From: Ruminococcaceae bacterium UBA6413
GTDB taxonomy: Bacteria > Bacillota > Clostridia > Oscillospirales > Ruminococcaceae
Direction: 5' to 3'
NCBI GenBank assembly: GCA_002437415.1
Contig: DJPL01000002.1
Span: forward strand, 1-20,076
DNA length: 20,076 nucleotides
Each line of letters starts with the position of its first letter. Positions within the stretch are counted from its first letter, which is position 1. The notes under the pieces are model-generated. The model saw only the letters and a list, made by a program, of their open reading frames with translations. It searched no databases and was not told the DNA's origin. The translations under genes were made by a program, and so were the position numbers. Of the stretch, positions 12,797 to 20,076 are shown piece after piece.

Positions 12797-13519
12797 TTAT
12801 TTGAAAATCGGGATAATGTGGTATTTGATTTTTCTTGCTTTAAACCAGCAATAGCTGTCACTGAGTTCTGAGGGACTAATACCGTCACAATCGTAGAAGT
12901 AGATAAAACCATCTTCGATAACCATTGACGAATCAAACCAGTAAGGGTCTTCATACTCGGGATTTCGACTTTCTGTACTGTATGTTACATCATCTTCAAG
13001 CCACATCTCTATTTCACAGCCCCATACATCGAACAAAATATACAAAACTCCGTCATCATTCGTTTTCATATTTTTAATTTTCGCATCGTGGAAATCGCCC
13101 GCCGCCATCATAAGGTTATCTATATCGTTTTTACTTGTTATTTCGGGGTATTCTACATAGTTGTATGCAGAATCAAGTTGTACACACTTTTGTAAAATCT
13201 CTTTGGAAATGTCTGTTTCAATTGTGTCTATGTTGACTCCAAGAAGAATATTTGCGCATCCGTGATTATTATCATCGAGCGTCCAGTCATCTTGATTTGT
13301 GTCTGTGATCAGAATTTGCGGGTTTAGGGATTTTTCTCCCGATGCAAAAACATAGAGTTTAACAAATTGTGTTTTTGCTTTGTTAAGCACAATATAGAAT
13401 TGATTGTAAATATTTTCAATATAGCGTTCATAATCATCTTGAGATTGTATGGGGCAATAATATCCGAAAACCATTGATGTATATGATTGTCCGTTTGCCT
13501 GCTTTATAATTGCATACAT
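12797..13519 (-). CDS. Hypothetical protein (240 aa), immunity-protein-like in style
   Basis: This is a soluble, acidic protein with no signal peptide or membrane segment, and I recognise no named family. The C-terminal half contains GDFHDAKIKNM followed by alternating strands (GVLYILFDVWGCEIEMWLEDDVTY, DGFIYFYDCDG), a pattern common among small intracellular hypothetical and immunity-type proteins of Firmicutes; this is inference. The ATG at 13519 follows GGAG eight bases upstream. It stands alone between two non-coding stretches (12654-12796 and 13520-13738). Confidence 0.75.
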   Translation of the reverse strand: MYAIIKQANGQSYTSMVFGYYCPIQSQDDYERYIENIYNQFYIVLNKAKTQFVKLYVFASGEKSLNPQILITDTNQDDWTLDDNNHGCANILLGVNIDTIETDISKEILQKCVQLDSAYNYVEYPEITSKNDIDNLMMAAGDFHDAKIKNMKTNDDGVLYILFDVWGCEIEMWLEDDVTYSTESRNPEYEDPYWFDSSMVIEDGFIYFYDCDGISPSELSDSYCWFKARKIKYHIIPIFK

Positions 13520-13738
13520 TTTTGTTACTCCATTTCCATTTGTGATATAGTGTTTCGACTACATCTTTCCCGCCCACTACCACACCACTTCCGCACACCC
13601 GACCCACGCCTCGTGTATCGCTGCGAAACTGCTGTCACCGCAGAAATATTCCCCTATACGCCAAATCGCCATATTCAACCAAAACAGTACAGTCTGCCTA
13701 ACACGCACAAACCGCACCGTTAAGCCATCTGTCCCAAT
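13520..13738. other. Non-coding stretch between the 240-aa gene and the rRNA methyltransferase gene
   Basis: About 219 bp with a C-rich plus strand (CCCGCCCACTACCACACC and similar). Open frames here lack a Shine-Dalgarno and look accidental. I see no clear terminator, promoter or structured RNA; a weak TATATC near 13541-13546 could be the -10 of the 240-aa gene. Confidence 0.4.
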
Positions 13739-14890
13739 CTACTCCGCTTTCCTTGACATCGCAACCACGCACTCAACGTGCCTCGTATGCGGGAACATAT
13801 CAAACGGCTGAATATCAATTACCCTGTATTTTTTCACAAGCGTTTTCAGATCCCTCGCCTGAGTCGCCGGATTACACGAAATATAAACTATCCTCTCCGG
13901 GGCGATTTTCAAAAGCGATTGCAGAAACTTTCTGTCTGCTCCCGCTCTTGCCGGGTCGAGGATCACCGCGTTGTAATGCGTGCCGAGCTTTGCCTTTTTC
14001 TCCAAAAACTCGCCTGCGTCACCGCGGTTGAAAGCAATATTGCGCGTAAGTCCGTTATCGTGGCAGTTTTTCACCGCGTCACGGACAGCGGCGGCATTGT
14101 ATTCTATGCCTTGCACCTGCTTTACATAGTCCGATGCGATTATACCTATAGTGCCTATACCGCTGTAAGCGTCAAGCAGTATGTCGTTTTTCGTAAGCTT
14201 TGCCGCCTTGATCGCATAGTCGTACAGCTTTTCGGTCTGTGCGTGATTTATCTGATAGAATGACTGAGGGGAAATTCTGAACTTCTTGCCGCAGAGAATA
14301 TCGGTTATGTATCCTACGCCGTAAAGTACCTCGTTATTATTTCCGAGGGTTAGCATTTCGGGAGTACGGTTTACCGAGAATGTCACGGTCGTGATATAGG
14401 GAAACTGCTTTACAAGTGCCTTTACAAAGTCGTGCTTTTTAGGGAACATTGAGTTTCCGCCGACCAGAGTCACAAGTATTTCGCCGGTGTTCTTTCCGAT
14501 ACGGATAAGCACATGGCGTAAAAATCCGCGTTCCGTGCCCTCGTCATACGGCTGTAATTTAAACGATTTGAGCAAAGCCCTTATACCGACTATTATCTCA
14601 TCGGCGCGCTTGTCGTCAAGCATACAGCTGTCAATTCCGACTATACCGTTTCTGGACGATTGATACACGCCCGAAATTATCCTGCCGCTTCTGTCGGAGC
14701 GGAAAACAGCCTGCACCTTATTTCTATAGTTATACGGATCGTCAGCGCCGATTATCGGCGATACCTTACCGAAGCTGCCGAGCAGTTTTTCTGTATCCTT
14801 CTGTTTCCATTCAAGCTGCTGTTCATATGTCATATTAGACAGCTGACACCCACTGCACTTTTTGGAAACAGGACATTTTTTGTTTGTCAT
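13739..14890 (-). CDS. rlmD: 23S rRNA (uracil-C5)-methyltransferase, RlmC/RlmD family
   Basis: This enzyme transfers a methyl group from SAM to C5 of a uridine in 23S rRNA. The 383-residue product has iron-sulfur cysteines Cys6, Cys12, Cys15 (CX5CX2C) and Cys89, the QSFYQIN box near 209-215, a SAM loop DAYSGIGTIG at 240-249, DPARAG at 312-317, the catalytic Cys339 in YISCNPATQARDL and the general-base Glu373 in HVEC. It begins directly with the cysteine cluster and lacks the N-terminal TRAM domain of longer Firmicute RlmCD enzymes, so the exact target base is uncertain. AAGGA precedes the ATG. It lies 13 bp downstream of the patatin gene, in one operon. Confidence 0.9.
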   Translation of the reverse strand: MTNKKCPVSKKCSGCQLSNMTYEQQLEWKQKDTEKLLGSFGKVSPIIGADDPYNYRNKVQAVFRSDRSGRIISGVYQSSRNGIVGIDSCMLDDKRADEIIVGIRALLKSFKLQPYDEGTERGFLRHVLIRIGKNTGEILVTLVGGNSMFPKKHDFVKALVKQFPYITTVTFSVNRTPEMLTLGNNNEVLYGVGYITDILCGKKFRISPQSFYQINHAQTEKLYDYAIKAAKLTKNDILLDAYSGIGTIGIIASDYVKQVQGIEYNAAAVRDAVKNCHDNGLTRNIAFNRGDAGEFLEKKAKLGTHYNAVILDPARAGADRKFLQSLLKIAPERIVYISCNPATQARDLKTLVKKYRVIDIQPFDMFPHTRHVECVVAMSRKAE

Positions 14891-14903
14891 TTTACTATCC
14901 TTA

Positions 14904-15746
14904 CTATTTATTTAAAAATTCCTTAAGGCTTTCAAGATACATCTCCGCATCTTTTCTGCCGAGCTCATAAACGCTTTTCAGTTTTTTAGGGTTTCTCTCT
15001 GTGCGACTTATCGTTATCGGTTCGGACGGGCGGATAACAAATATCTCGCCGCTTTGTTCAAGCTCACGGAGCTTATCTATGCTTTCGTTGTAGACATTGT
15101 GGCGGTTTTCAAGCGCCTTGCAGAAGTCGGGAAATTTGCCGTAGAACGAGCGTATCAGCACTTTGTTCATCGGCTTTTTGCGGTAGCTCATATCGCGGGT
15201 GAGAATTACGACCTGCTTTTTGTAGCCCATGTCGGCAAAATGCTTAAACGGTATGCTGTCGGAAATTCCGCCGTCAAGATAAGCTCTGCCGCCGATTATT
15301 ACAGGCTTTGATATAAACGGCATAGAAGCGGAAGCGCGGAGCATTTCCATATCCCGAAGTACGCTTTTGACCTCTAAATACTCGGGCTTACCCGTTCTGA
15401 CATCGGTGACAGTCGCATAAAACGGCACGCCCGAATTTATATACGTTTCATCGTCAAATATGTCAAGCTCGTTCGGAACTTTGTAATATGCGTATTCCGT
15501 GTTGAAAAAGTCGCCGTTTTTAAGGAGCGGCTTTATTCCCATATAATTCTTATCGCCGTTGAAGCGGCAGTTGTAGCGGATAACCCTGCCGTTTTGCTTT
15601 GACAGAAAGTTTACCCCGAACACCGCGCCTGCCGATGTTCCGATTATTCCGTCAAAATTTATATCGTTTTCAAGAAGTACGTCAAGTGCGCCTGCCGTGT
15701 ACATTCCGCGCATTGCACCGCCTTCAAGCATAAGTCCTGTTTTCAT
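14904..15746 (-). CDS. Patatin-like phospholipase (RssA/YjjU type)
   Basis: This 280-residue cytoplasmic hydrolase should deacylate lipids with a Ser-Asp dyad. It shows the oxyanion loop EGGAMRGMYTAG (8-19), the nucleophile elbow GTSAG with Ser38 and the DGG box with Asp158 (YLDGGISDSIPF). The layout fits bacterial patatin-like proteins of the YjjU type. There is no signal peptide or extra domain. The ATG at 15746 follows GGAG about seven bases upstream. It is the middle gene of a run: the 109-aa gene ends 14 bp before it and rlmD starts 13 bp after it. Confidence 0.9.
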   Translation of the reverse strand: MKTGLMLEGGAMRGMYTAGALDVLLENDINFDGIIGTSAGAVFGVNFLSKQNGRVIRYNCRFNGDKNYMGIKPLLKNGDFFNTEYAYYKVPNELDIFDDETYINSGVPFYATVTDVRTGKPEYLEVKSVLRDMEMLRASASMPFISKPVIIGGRAYLDGGISDSIPFKHFADMGYKKQVVILTRDMSYRKKPMNKVLIRSFYGKFPDFCKALENRHNVYNESIDKLRELEQSGEIFVIRPSEPITISRTERNPKKLKSVYELGRKDAEMYLESLKEFLNK

Positions 15747-15760
15747 TTCGTTCTCCGTAA

Positions 15761-16090
15761 TTATTTACCGTATTCGTTGTCGAAATCTCTTATTTCTTTC
15801 AGCACGTCCTCGGCACTGCCGTCGCTCATATCGTACCATTCCATTTTCTTAAGATACTTGCCGAGCCAGCTGTCGTGAAGCGCATTTGTGACAATTCCGA
15901 CTTCACTGAAAGAATCGTTGCCGTCTTCAATAACAAAAACAAGCTGTTTATTATCTGTTGACTGCTCCTTGAAATGACAGTCTGCGAACGCTTCTCTGAC
16001 TGTCTTGTATACAGCGTTTAAATCGTGCTGTTGTAAGCTAAGTACTTTTTCATCGTCTATTTCCACTGTGATTTTATATAAGTATTCCAT
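15761..16090 (-). CDS. Hypothetical protein (109 aa), first gene of the patatin-rlmD operon
   Basis: I do not recognise this small soluble protein. A beta-rich start (YLYKITVEIDDEKVLSLQ) is followed by a helix (DLNAVYKTVREAFADCHF), a strand pair and a helical acidic end (AEDVLKEIRDFDNEY). ATG at 16090 is preferred, with AAAGG nine to ten bases upstream; the TTG at 16099 touches that site. It precedes the patatin gene by 14 bp. Confidence 0.7.
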   Translation of the reverse strand: MEYLYKITVEIDDEKVLSLQQHDLNAVYKTVREAFADCHFKEQSTDNKQLVFVIEDGNDSFSEVGIVTNALHDSWLGKYLKKMEWYDMSDGSAEDVLKEIRDFDNEYGK

Positions 16091-16141
16091 AAAACCCAAC
16101 CTTTTTTAAATAAATCGTGCCGATTATTCTTGTTGCCGCGT

Positions 16142-16170
16142 TTGACAATCGACAGCTCATACGCTATAAT
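16142..16170 (+). promoter_or_regulatory. Promoter of the SpoU/TrmH methyltransferase gene
   Basis: TTGACA (16142-16147) and TATAAT (16165-16170) are 17 bp apart. The predicted leader is about 95 nt, with no clear riboswitch structure noticed. Confidence 0.75.
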
Positions 16171-16272
16171 ATTCAGTGCGATAAGCAAACATAATCTGAT
16201 ATTATTTTATCACTTTTGCAAGCTATTTGCAACAAGAAAAGAAGTCCGTTCCCGAAAGGATCTGTAAACGAT

Positions 16273-17103
16273 ATGGCAGAAATTATTGACGTTACCGATA
16301 TAAATATCCCCGAGCTTGAAATATACACGCACCTTACAGATGCAAGACTGCGCAAGGTGTACGAGTACGAACACGGAATATTCATAGCCGAAAGTCAGAC
16401 AGTCATTGAAGTAGCTTTAGATGCAGGCTGTAAGCCGATCTCGATGTTCACCGACAGAAAATATATAAACGACCGCGCAAACGGCATAATAGAGCGGTGC
16501 GGAGATATCCCGGTGTACACCGCCGACAGCAAGCTGATGTCACAGCTTACAGGCTATGAGCTCACCCGCGGAATGCTCTGCGCCATGGAACGCCCCGTGC
16601 CTAAGAGGGTAGAGGAGCTTTGCAAGGACGCGCGCAGAATTGCGGTACTTGAAAACATAGCCGATGTCAGCAACGCGGGGGCTATAATACGCTCTGCGGC
16701 GGCACTCGGAATAGATGCCGTACTGATAACCCCGTCCTGCTGTGATCCGCTTTGCAGAAGAGCAATAAGGGTCAGCATGGGAACGGTATTTCTTATCCCG
16801 TGGGGATATATCGGAGAGGACGAGCATTGGTGGCAGTCGCACGGACCTGCATATCTTAATTCACTCGGCTTCAAGACAGCGGCAATGGCACTCACCGATA
16901 ACTCGGTAAGTATAGACGACAAGACGTTACAGAGCGAGGAGCGGCTTGCGATAATACTCGGCTCTGAGGGCTACGGTCTGTCACAGAAAACTATAGACGG
17001 CTGTGACTATACGGTAAAGATCCCGATGTACCACGGTGTCGATTCGCTCAATGTCGGCGCGGCGGCGGCAGTCGCATTCAGAGAGCTGAGAGTAAGAGAA
17101 TAA
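16273..17103 (+). CDS. SpoU/TrmH-family RNA 2'-O-methyltransferase
   Basis: This knotted (SPOUT) methyltransferase adds a 2'-O-methyl group to rRNA or tRNA. The 276-residue product has an N-terminal RNA-binding substrate domain (about 15-110) and the three SpoU motifs: motif 1 NAGAIIRSAAALGIDAV at 134-150 with Asn134 and Arg140, motif 2 ILGSEGYGLS at 228-237 and motif 3 IPMYHGVDSLNVGAAAAV at 250-267. ATG at 16273 is chosen because the open frame upstream begins at an unsupported TTG; a possible AAAGGA lies a rather long 12 bases away. The substrate cannot be told from sequence. It is a single gene ending at a strong terminator. Confidence 0.9.
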   Translation: MAEIIDVTDINIPELEIYTHLTDARLRKVYEYEHGIFIAESQTVIEVALDAGCKPISMFTDRKYINDRANGIIERCGDIPVYTADSKLMSQLTGYELTRGMLCAMERPVPKRVEELCKDARRIAVLENIADVSNAGAIIRSAAALGIDAVLITPSCCDPLCRRAIRVSMGTVFLIPWGYIGEDEHWWQSHGPAYLNSLGFKTAAMALTDNSVSIDDKTLQSEERLAIILGSEGYGLSQKTIDGCDYTVKIPMYHGVDSLNVGAAAAVAFRELRVRE

Positions 17104-17109
17104 GATAAA

Positions 17110-17149
17110 GGGCTGAACTTGCTTGATTGCAGTTCAGCCCTGTTTATAA
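17110..17149. terminator. Terminator between convergent genes
   Basis: GGGCTGAACT (17110-17119) pairs perfectly with AGTTCAGCCC (17131-17140), followed by TGTTTATAATT on the plus strand. On the minus strand the hairpin is followed by CTTTATCTTA, so it may serve both converging genes. Confidence 0.75.
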
Positions 17150-17168
17150 TTACATTATGAATATTAAG

Positions 17169-17789
17169 TTATCTTATAAAATTCGTTTTTACCGCCGCGC
17201 TTGTATCCGGCAGTGCGATACCGTTCTTCTTTCCGAGCTCAAAGCACTTCATCATCCACGCCATATTCTTTGCGAGGTTCTGCATTGTCTGCATACCCTC
17301 AAGATCCTGCTCGGCTTCACCGGGCACTCTGCCGTACACCATATTCCAGTAGGTAGAGCCGACAACCGGCATCTGAGCTATGCCGAAATACTTGTTCAGA
17401 CAGTCGAACGATGCAGAGCTTCCGCCGCGTCTTGCTACCGCGACCGATGCGCCCGGCTTGAATTTGAAAGCCGCACCGCCCGCATAGAATGCTCTGTCAA
17501 GGAACGACAGGATACGTCCGCTCGGGTGAGCGTAGTACACCGGCGTACCGAACACAAATCCGTCCGCTTCTTTCGCCTTTGCTATAAATTCATTTACATC
17601 ATCGTCTGCGAAAACACAGCCTTTTTCACTGCATTGTCCACAGCCTATGCAATCTCTGACAGGCTTTCCGCCCATCTGAAAAATTTCATATGAAATGCCC
17701 TCGCTTTCAAGCGTCCTGCCGACTTCAAGCAGTGCGGCGTTTGTGTTGCCGTTTGCCTTAGGGCTTCCGTTAAGCATTAAAACCTTCAT
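17169..17789 (-). CDS. NADPH-dependent FMN reductase / iron-sulfur flavoprotein family
   Basis: This is a 206-residue flavodoxin-fold oxidoreductase. The N-terminal phosphate loop GSPKANGNTN (8-17) binds FMN. A cysteine cluster, Cys47, Cys50, Cys53 and Cys58 (DCIGCGQCSEKGC), can hold an iron-sulfur centre as in iron-sulfur flavoproteins of anaerobes. GTPVYYAHPSGRILSFLDR (81-99) is the second FMN-contact segment. The ATG at 17789 follows GGAG; the longer frame is unsupported. It is likely involved in electron transfer or oxidative-stress defence; the substrate is unknown. It has its own promoter, so it is a single-gene unit. Confidence 0.88.
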   Translation of the reverse strand: MKVLMLNGSPKANGNTNAALLEVGRTLESEGISYEIFQMGGKPVRDCIGCGQCSEKGCVFADDDVNEFIAKAKEADGFVFGTPVYYAHPSGRILSFLDRAFYAGGAAFKFKPGASVAVARRGGSSASFDCLNKYFGIAQMPVVGSTYWNMVYGRVPGEAEQDLEGMQTMQNLAKNMAWMMKCFELGKKNGIALPDTSAAVKTNFIR

Positions 17790-17834
17790 TAAAATTCGCT
17801 CCTTCAAATAAATGTGCAAAAAATTGCGATACAG

Positions 17835-17863
17835 ATTATATCACCTTGAGCCGTGTTAGTCAA
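17835..17863 (-). promoter_or_regulatory. Promoter of the flavodoxin-family reductase gene
   Basis: On the minus strand TTGACT (17858-17863) and TATAAT (17835-17840) are 17 bp apart, between the reductase gene and the end of the acetyltransferase gene. Confidence 0.75.
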
Positions 17864-17871
17864 GGCAAAAT

Positions 17872-18396
17872 TTACCGAACGATTTTCTCCCGATCCTGCC
17901 GTGTTATTTCGTACACCGCTGTACTTTCATTCTCGCTGTCGGTGAACTCACACAGCTTGTGACAGCCGTATGCTGTTGCCGTTTTCTGAGATGGCAGGTT
18001 AGTGCTTTTCATATATGAATATATCCTGTTGAACGGTGTGTTTTCAAACACCCAATCCCTTACGGCAATTGCCGCTTCTTTTGCATATCCCTGACGTTGC
18101 TTGTCGGCTCTTATATGATAGCCGATCTCGGGCTTTATACTTCCGTTTATATTCTGCATTGTAAGTCCGCAGTCGCCTATCATCTCTCCGCTGTCTTTAA
18201 GGCAAACCGCCCACAGTCCGAACCCGAAGGTGTTATACCGTTCAATGTTGCAGTTTATCCAGTTTCTGACTCTGTTATCGTCAAAAGTATACGGATAGTG
18301 GCACATAATATCACTGTCGGCGAGTACGGCGTAGAGGGCAGAGAAGTCGTCCTGCATCATTTCACGCAGAATAAGTCGTGATGTTTCCGCGATCAT
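17872..18396 (-). CDS. GNAT-family N-acetyltransferase (RimJ/RimL type)
   Basis: This 174-residue enzyme transfers acetyl from acetyl-CoA to an amine. It opens with TSRLILREMMQDDFSALY, the usual RimJ/RimL-type start. The acetyl-CoA loop is QRQGYAKEA (100-108, the Q/R-x-x-G-x-A motif). NRIYSYMKSTNLPSQKTATAYG further on gives the conserved Asn-x-x-Ser helix that ends the fold. The substrate may be a protein N-terminus or a small molecule and is not decided. The ATG at 18396 follows GGGAGAG. It lies 13 bp downstream of the hypothetical gene at 18410, so the two probably share a transcript. Confidence 0.9.
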   Translation of the reverse strand: MIAETSRLILREMMQDDFSALYAVLADSDIMCHYPYTFDDNRVRNWINCNIERYNTFGFGLWAVCLKDSGEMIGDCGLTMQNINGSIKPEIGYHIRADKQRQGYAKEAAIAVRDWVFENTPFNRIYSYMKSTNLPSQKTATAYGCHKLCEFTDSENESTAVYEITRQDREKIVR

Positions 18397-18409
18397 TTTA
18401 CTCTCCCTG

Positions 18410-18820
18410 TCATTTCAGCATTTTTGCAACCTGCTTATACATTTCTTCGTCGTCATAAATAAGGTAGAAGTCGGTCGGAACAAAGTATCGCTCCTGTAGC
18501 GCCGAGTTCAGCTTATCCGCAAATTTCTCCGCGCTTTCATACCCGCGGATAACAACCTTTTCGCTGTCCTCAGGGTAAATTTTCTGTGCCGTATCACGAA
18601 AGGCTTTTTGCCATGATTCGCTTTGCCCGCCGCAGAAATGATAAACAGTTTTACCAAACTGAGTTATCATCTGCAATGCTTCTTTTTCGATAAACTCGAT
18701 GTCGGCGGTGCGGTTTACTATATAGAATATCTCCGCCAAGTGCTCCTTATGCGGAGTGATCGAACCTGTGAGCAACTCGGCGCTGTACAGGTTATCACGC
18801 AGTTTTTCGCATCTGTCCAT
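18410..18820 (-). CDS. Hypothetical protein (136 aa) upstream of the acetyltransferase
   Basis: I do not recognise this soluble mixed alpha/beta protein. It contains CGGQSESWQKAFRDTAQKIYPED and later ERYFVPTDFYLIYDDEEMYKQVAKML. No membrane segment or signal is present. GGAGG precedes the ATG by nine bases, and the acetyltransferase gene follows 13 bp after its stop. A perfect 13-bp palindrome, CTTGTTTAACAAG (18854-18866), lies 34 bp upstream of its start. Confidence 0.7.
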   Translation of the reverse strand: MDRCEKLRDNLYSAELLTGSITPHKEHLAEIFYIVNRTADIEFIEKEALQMITQFGKTVYHFCGGQSESWQKAFRDTAQKIYPEDSEKVVIRGYESAEKFADKLNSALQERYFVPTDFYLIYDDEEMYKQVAKMLK

Positions 18821-18853
18821 ATTATTCTTCCTCCGGGTATATTATTCCGTGTT

Positions 18854-18866
18854 CTTGTTTAACAAG
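18854..18866. repeat. 13-bp palindrome upstream of the 136-aa gene
   Basis: CTTGTTTAACAAG is fully symmetric around one base. It lies in the 131-bp gap between the rubrerythrin terminator and the 136-aa gene, where a promoter for that gene should be; a TTGTTA in one arm could be a -35. A possible operator, but chance is not excluded. Confidence 0.3.
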
Positions 18867-18871
18867 TATCC

Positions 18872-18919
18872 GAAAACAAAACTTCCGCCTGCGGTAGTGT
18901 TATAGCCGTAAGCAGAAGT
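18872..18919 (-). terminator. Terminator of rubrerythrin
   Basis: On the minus strand ACTTCTGCTTACGG (18906-18919) pairs with CCGCAGGCGGAAGT (18881-18894) with one mismatch and G-T pairs. TTTTGTTTTC follows. Confidence 0.8.
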
Positions 18920-18951
18920 TATGCATATGAGGTCAAGTGCCGCCGAAAATA

Positions 18952-19494
18952 TCAATAATTCTCTGCGTGTACTTCAAAGTAGCTCTGCGGATGATTACAT
19001 ACAGGACATACATCGGGAGCCTTTGTGCCTACTACGATATGACCGCAGTTACGGCACTCCCATACCTTGACCTCGCTCTTTTCGAATACCTTTGCCGTTT
19101 CTATGTTCTTTAACAGCGCACGATACCTTTCCTCGTGGTGCTTTTCGATCTCACCTACCGCTCTGAACTTAGCGGCAAGCTCGGGGAAGCCCTCTTCCTC
19201 GGCTGTCTTGGCAAAGCTTTCGTACATATCCGTCCATTCGTAGTTTTCGCCGTCTGCGGCGGCTTCAAGATTTGCCTTTGTATCGCCTATTCCTGCAAGC
19301 TCCTTGAACCACATCTTAGCGTGTTCCTTTTCGTTGTCGGCTGTTTTAAGGAATAAAGCCGACATCTGCTCATATCCCTCTTTCTTTGCGACCGACGCGA
19401 AGTATGTATACTTGTTTCTTGCCTGAGATTCGCCCGCAAAGGCTGCCTGAAGATTTTTTTCTGTCTGTGTACCTGCGTACTTATTCTTAGCCAT
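18952..19494 (-). CDS. rbr: Rubrerythrin
   Basis: This 180-residue non-haem di-iron protein reduces hydrogen peroxide in anaerobes, taking electrons from NAD(P)H through redox partners. The N-terminal four-helix bundle shows iron ligands in AFAGESQARNKY (Glu22), NEKEHAK (Glu55, His58) and GEIEKHHEERY (about 114-124). The C-terminal rubredoxin-like domain has CRNCG (Cys147, Cys150) and CPVC (Cys163, Cys166). The length is typical. AGGAGG precedes the ATG at 19494. It has its own strong promoter and terminator and is a single-gene unit. Confidence 0.96.
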   Translation of the reverse strand: MAKNKYAGTQTEKNLQAAFAGESQARNKYTYFASVAKKEGYEQMSALFLKTADNEKEHAKMWFKELAGIGDTKANLEAAADGENYEWTDMYESFAKTAEEEGFPELAAKFRAVGEIEKHHEERYRALLKNIETAKVFEKSEVKVWECRNCGHIVVGTKAPDVCPVCNHPQSYFEVHAENY

Positions 19495-19553
19495 TTTGTT
19501 ATCCTCCTGTGTTGCGACATCGCTTGCAGTGAAGCGTGCCGTTTATTACCTTG

Positions 19554-19582
19554 ATTATAGTACCCTGAGCGGAAATTGTCAA
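19554..19582 (-). promoter_or_regulatory. Promoter of rubrerythrin
   Basis: On the minus strand TTGACA (19577-19582) and TATAAT (19554-19559) are 17 bp apart, a perfect consensus, about 60 bp upstream of the start. I saw no obvious PerR-box palindrome. Confidence 0.8.
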
Positions 19583-19607
19583 TAAGATTATCTGAAAAGA
19601 AAGTGAA

Positions 19608-19651
19608 ATAAAACCGCCGCAGAAAACGGCATAAGCTGTATCTGCGGCGGT
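19608..19651 (-). terminator. Terminator of the short-chain dehydrogenase gene
   Basis: On the minus strand ACCGCCGCAGA (19641-19651) pairs perfectly with TCTGCGGCGGT (19613-19623) and is followed by TTTATTTCACTTTC. Confidence 0.8.
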
Positions 19652-19674
19652 AGTTTATAAAGATAATATCGCGG

Positions 19675-20076
19675 TTAAGGTCTTTGACCCATACCGCCCT
19701 CAAGGGTGATAGTTTCGCCGTTCATATATTTGAAGTCGGGAGATGCGATCTGTACGCATACTCTGCCTATTTCTGTTTCGACATTGCCGTAGTGACCTGC
19801 CGGCGGCATTTTAACATTTGCGGCAAAAGCCTCGGGATAAGCATTCTTGAAGTTCTCAAGCTGACTTGTCCATGCGAGAGGGCAGACAACGTTCGTGTTG
19901 ATACCATCCTTTGCCCATTCTGTAGCGGCTACACGCGAAAGACCTCTTATGCCTTCCTTAGCGGCTGCATAGGCACACTGACCGTAGTTGCCGAACAGAC
20001 CCGCACCCGATGCAAAGTTTATGATACTTCCCTTGGTTTCCTTAAGATAAGGATAGCAGGCTTTCATATAATAGAA
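19675..20076 (-). CDS. Short-chain dehydrogenase/reductase, C-terminal part (runs off right edge)
   Basis: The frame is open to the window edge, so the N-terminal Rossmann dinucleotide-binding part is missing; about 133 residues remain. The SDR catalytic residues are visible: the Ser region SIINFASGAG and the Tyr/Lys pair in YAAAKEGIRGLSR (YxxxK). INTNVVCPLAW is the post-catalytic N-x-V-x-P segment, and the end GETITLEGGMGQRP is the usual FabG-like C-terminus (x-I-x-x-D/E-G-G). The substrate is unknown; 3-oxoacyl-ACP reductase or a hydroxysteroid or sugar dehydrogenase is equally possible. Confidence 0.88.
   Translation of the reverse strand, partial: FYYMKACYPYLKETKGSIINFASGAGLFGNYGQCAYAAAKEGIRGLSRVAATEWAKDGINTNVVCPLAWTSQLENFKNAYPEAFAANVKMPPAGHYGNVETEIGRVCVQIASPDFKYMNGETITLEGGMGQRP

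Noticed and set aside
13753..14263. Plus-strand open frames of 92 and 161 codons
   Set aside because: They are antisense to the well-supported rRNA methyltransferase gene and have no family resemblance.
17127..17693. Plus-strand open frame of 188 codons
   Set aside because: It is antisense to the flavodoxin-family reductase, which has conserved FMN and cysteine motifs, and it begins inside a terminator.
19287..19703. Minus-strand open frame of 138 codons
   Set aside because: It overlaps rubrerythrin in another frame and spans its promoter and the preceding terminator; its composition is Arg-rich nonsense.

Overview
The window reads like chromosome from an anaerobic gut Firmicute of class Clostridia, perhaps a Ruminococcus- or [Eubacterium] siraeum-like organism. 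The reasons are strong AGGAGG-type ribosome binding sites, near-consensus TTGACA-N17-TATAAT promoters, a rubrerythrin, an iron-sulfur flavodoxin-family reductase and AT-leaning codon use. This is inference from gene content and style; no 16S gene is present.

Positions 1-7402 look like the integrase-proximal end of an integrated mobile element. On the minus strand it carries a partition pair (parA, parB), an ArdC-like antirestriction metallopeptidase with a small upstream gene, and AT-rich cargo of unknown function: two multi-pass membrane proteins, a membrane-anchored coiled-coil protein, a truncated 53-residue ORF and a decayed type I toxin-antitoxin-like cassette. A plus-strand tyrosine recombinase ends 13 bp before the 3' end of a tRNA gene (probably tRNA-Ser) that has no 5' half here. 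This is the classic signature of an attachment site. The other element end is outside the window, so it is uncertain whether the Thr-rich lipoprotein at 1-425 is element or chromosome. Four copies of a palindrome, TTGTCGCC-N3-GGCGACAA, lie in this 7.4 kb (one inside parB) and I found none in the other 12.7 kb, so it is a good candidate for the element's parS centromere. A densely structured non-coding stretch separates parA from the ardC-like gene.

Positions 7403-12800 hold accessory-looking chromosomal genes: a hypothetical protein, a promoter-to-terminator operon of three unrecognised genes, an unusual fusion of XRE repressor, aminoglycoside-phosphotransferase-like kinase and DUF2087 with a dyad over its own promoter, and a Phd/YefM-ParE type toxin-antitoxin pair.

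Positions 12800-20076 are ordinary housekeeping chromosome: a hypothetical protein, an operon of a small protein, a patatin-like phospholipase and a 23S rRNA uracil methyltransferase, then a SpoU/TrmH methyltransferase, an iron-sulfur flavodoxin-like reductase, a GNAT acetyltransferase with a small hypothetical partner, rubrerythrin and the C-terminal part of a short-chain dehydrogenase that runs off the right edge.
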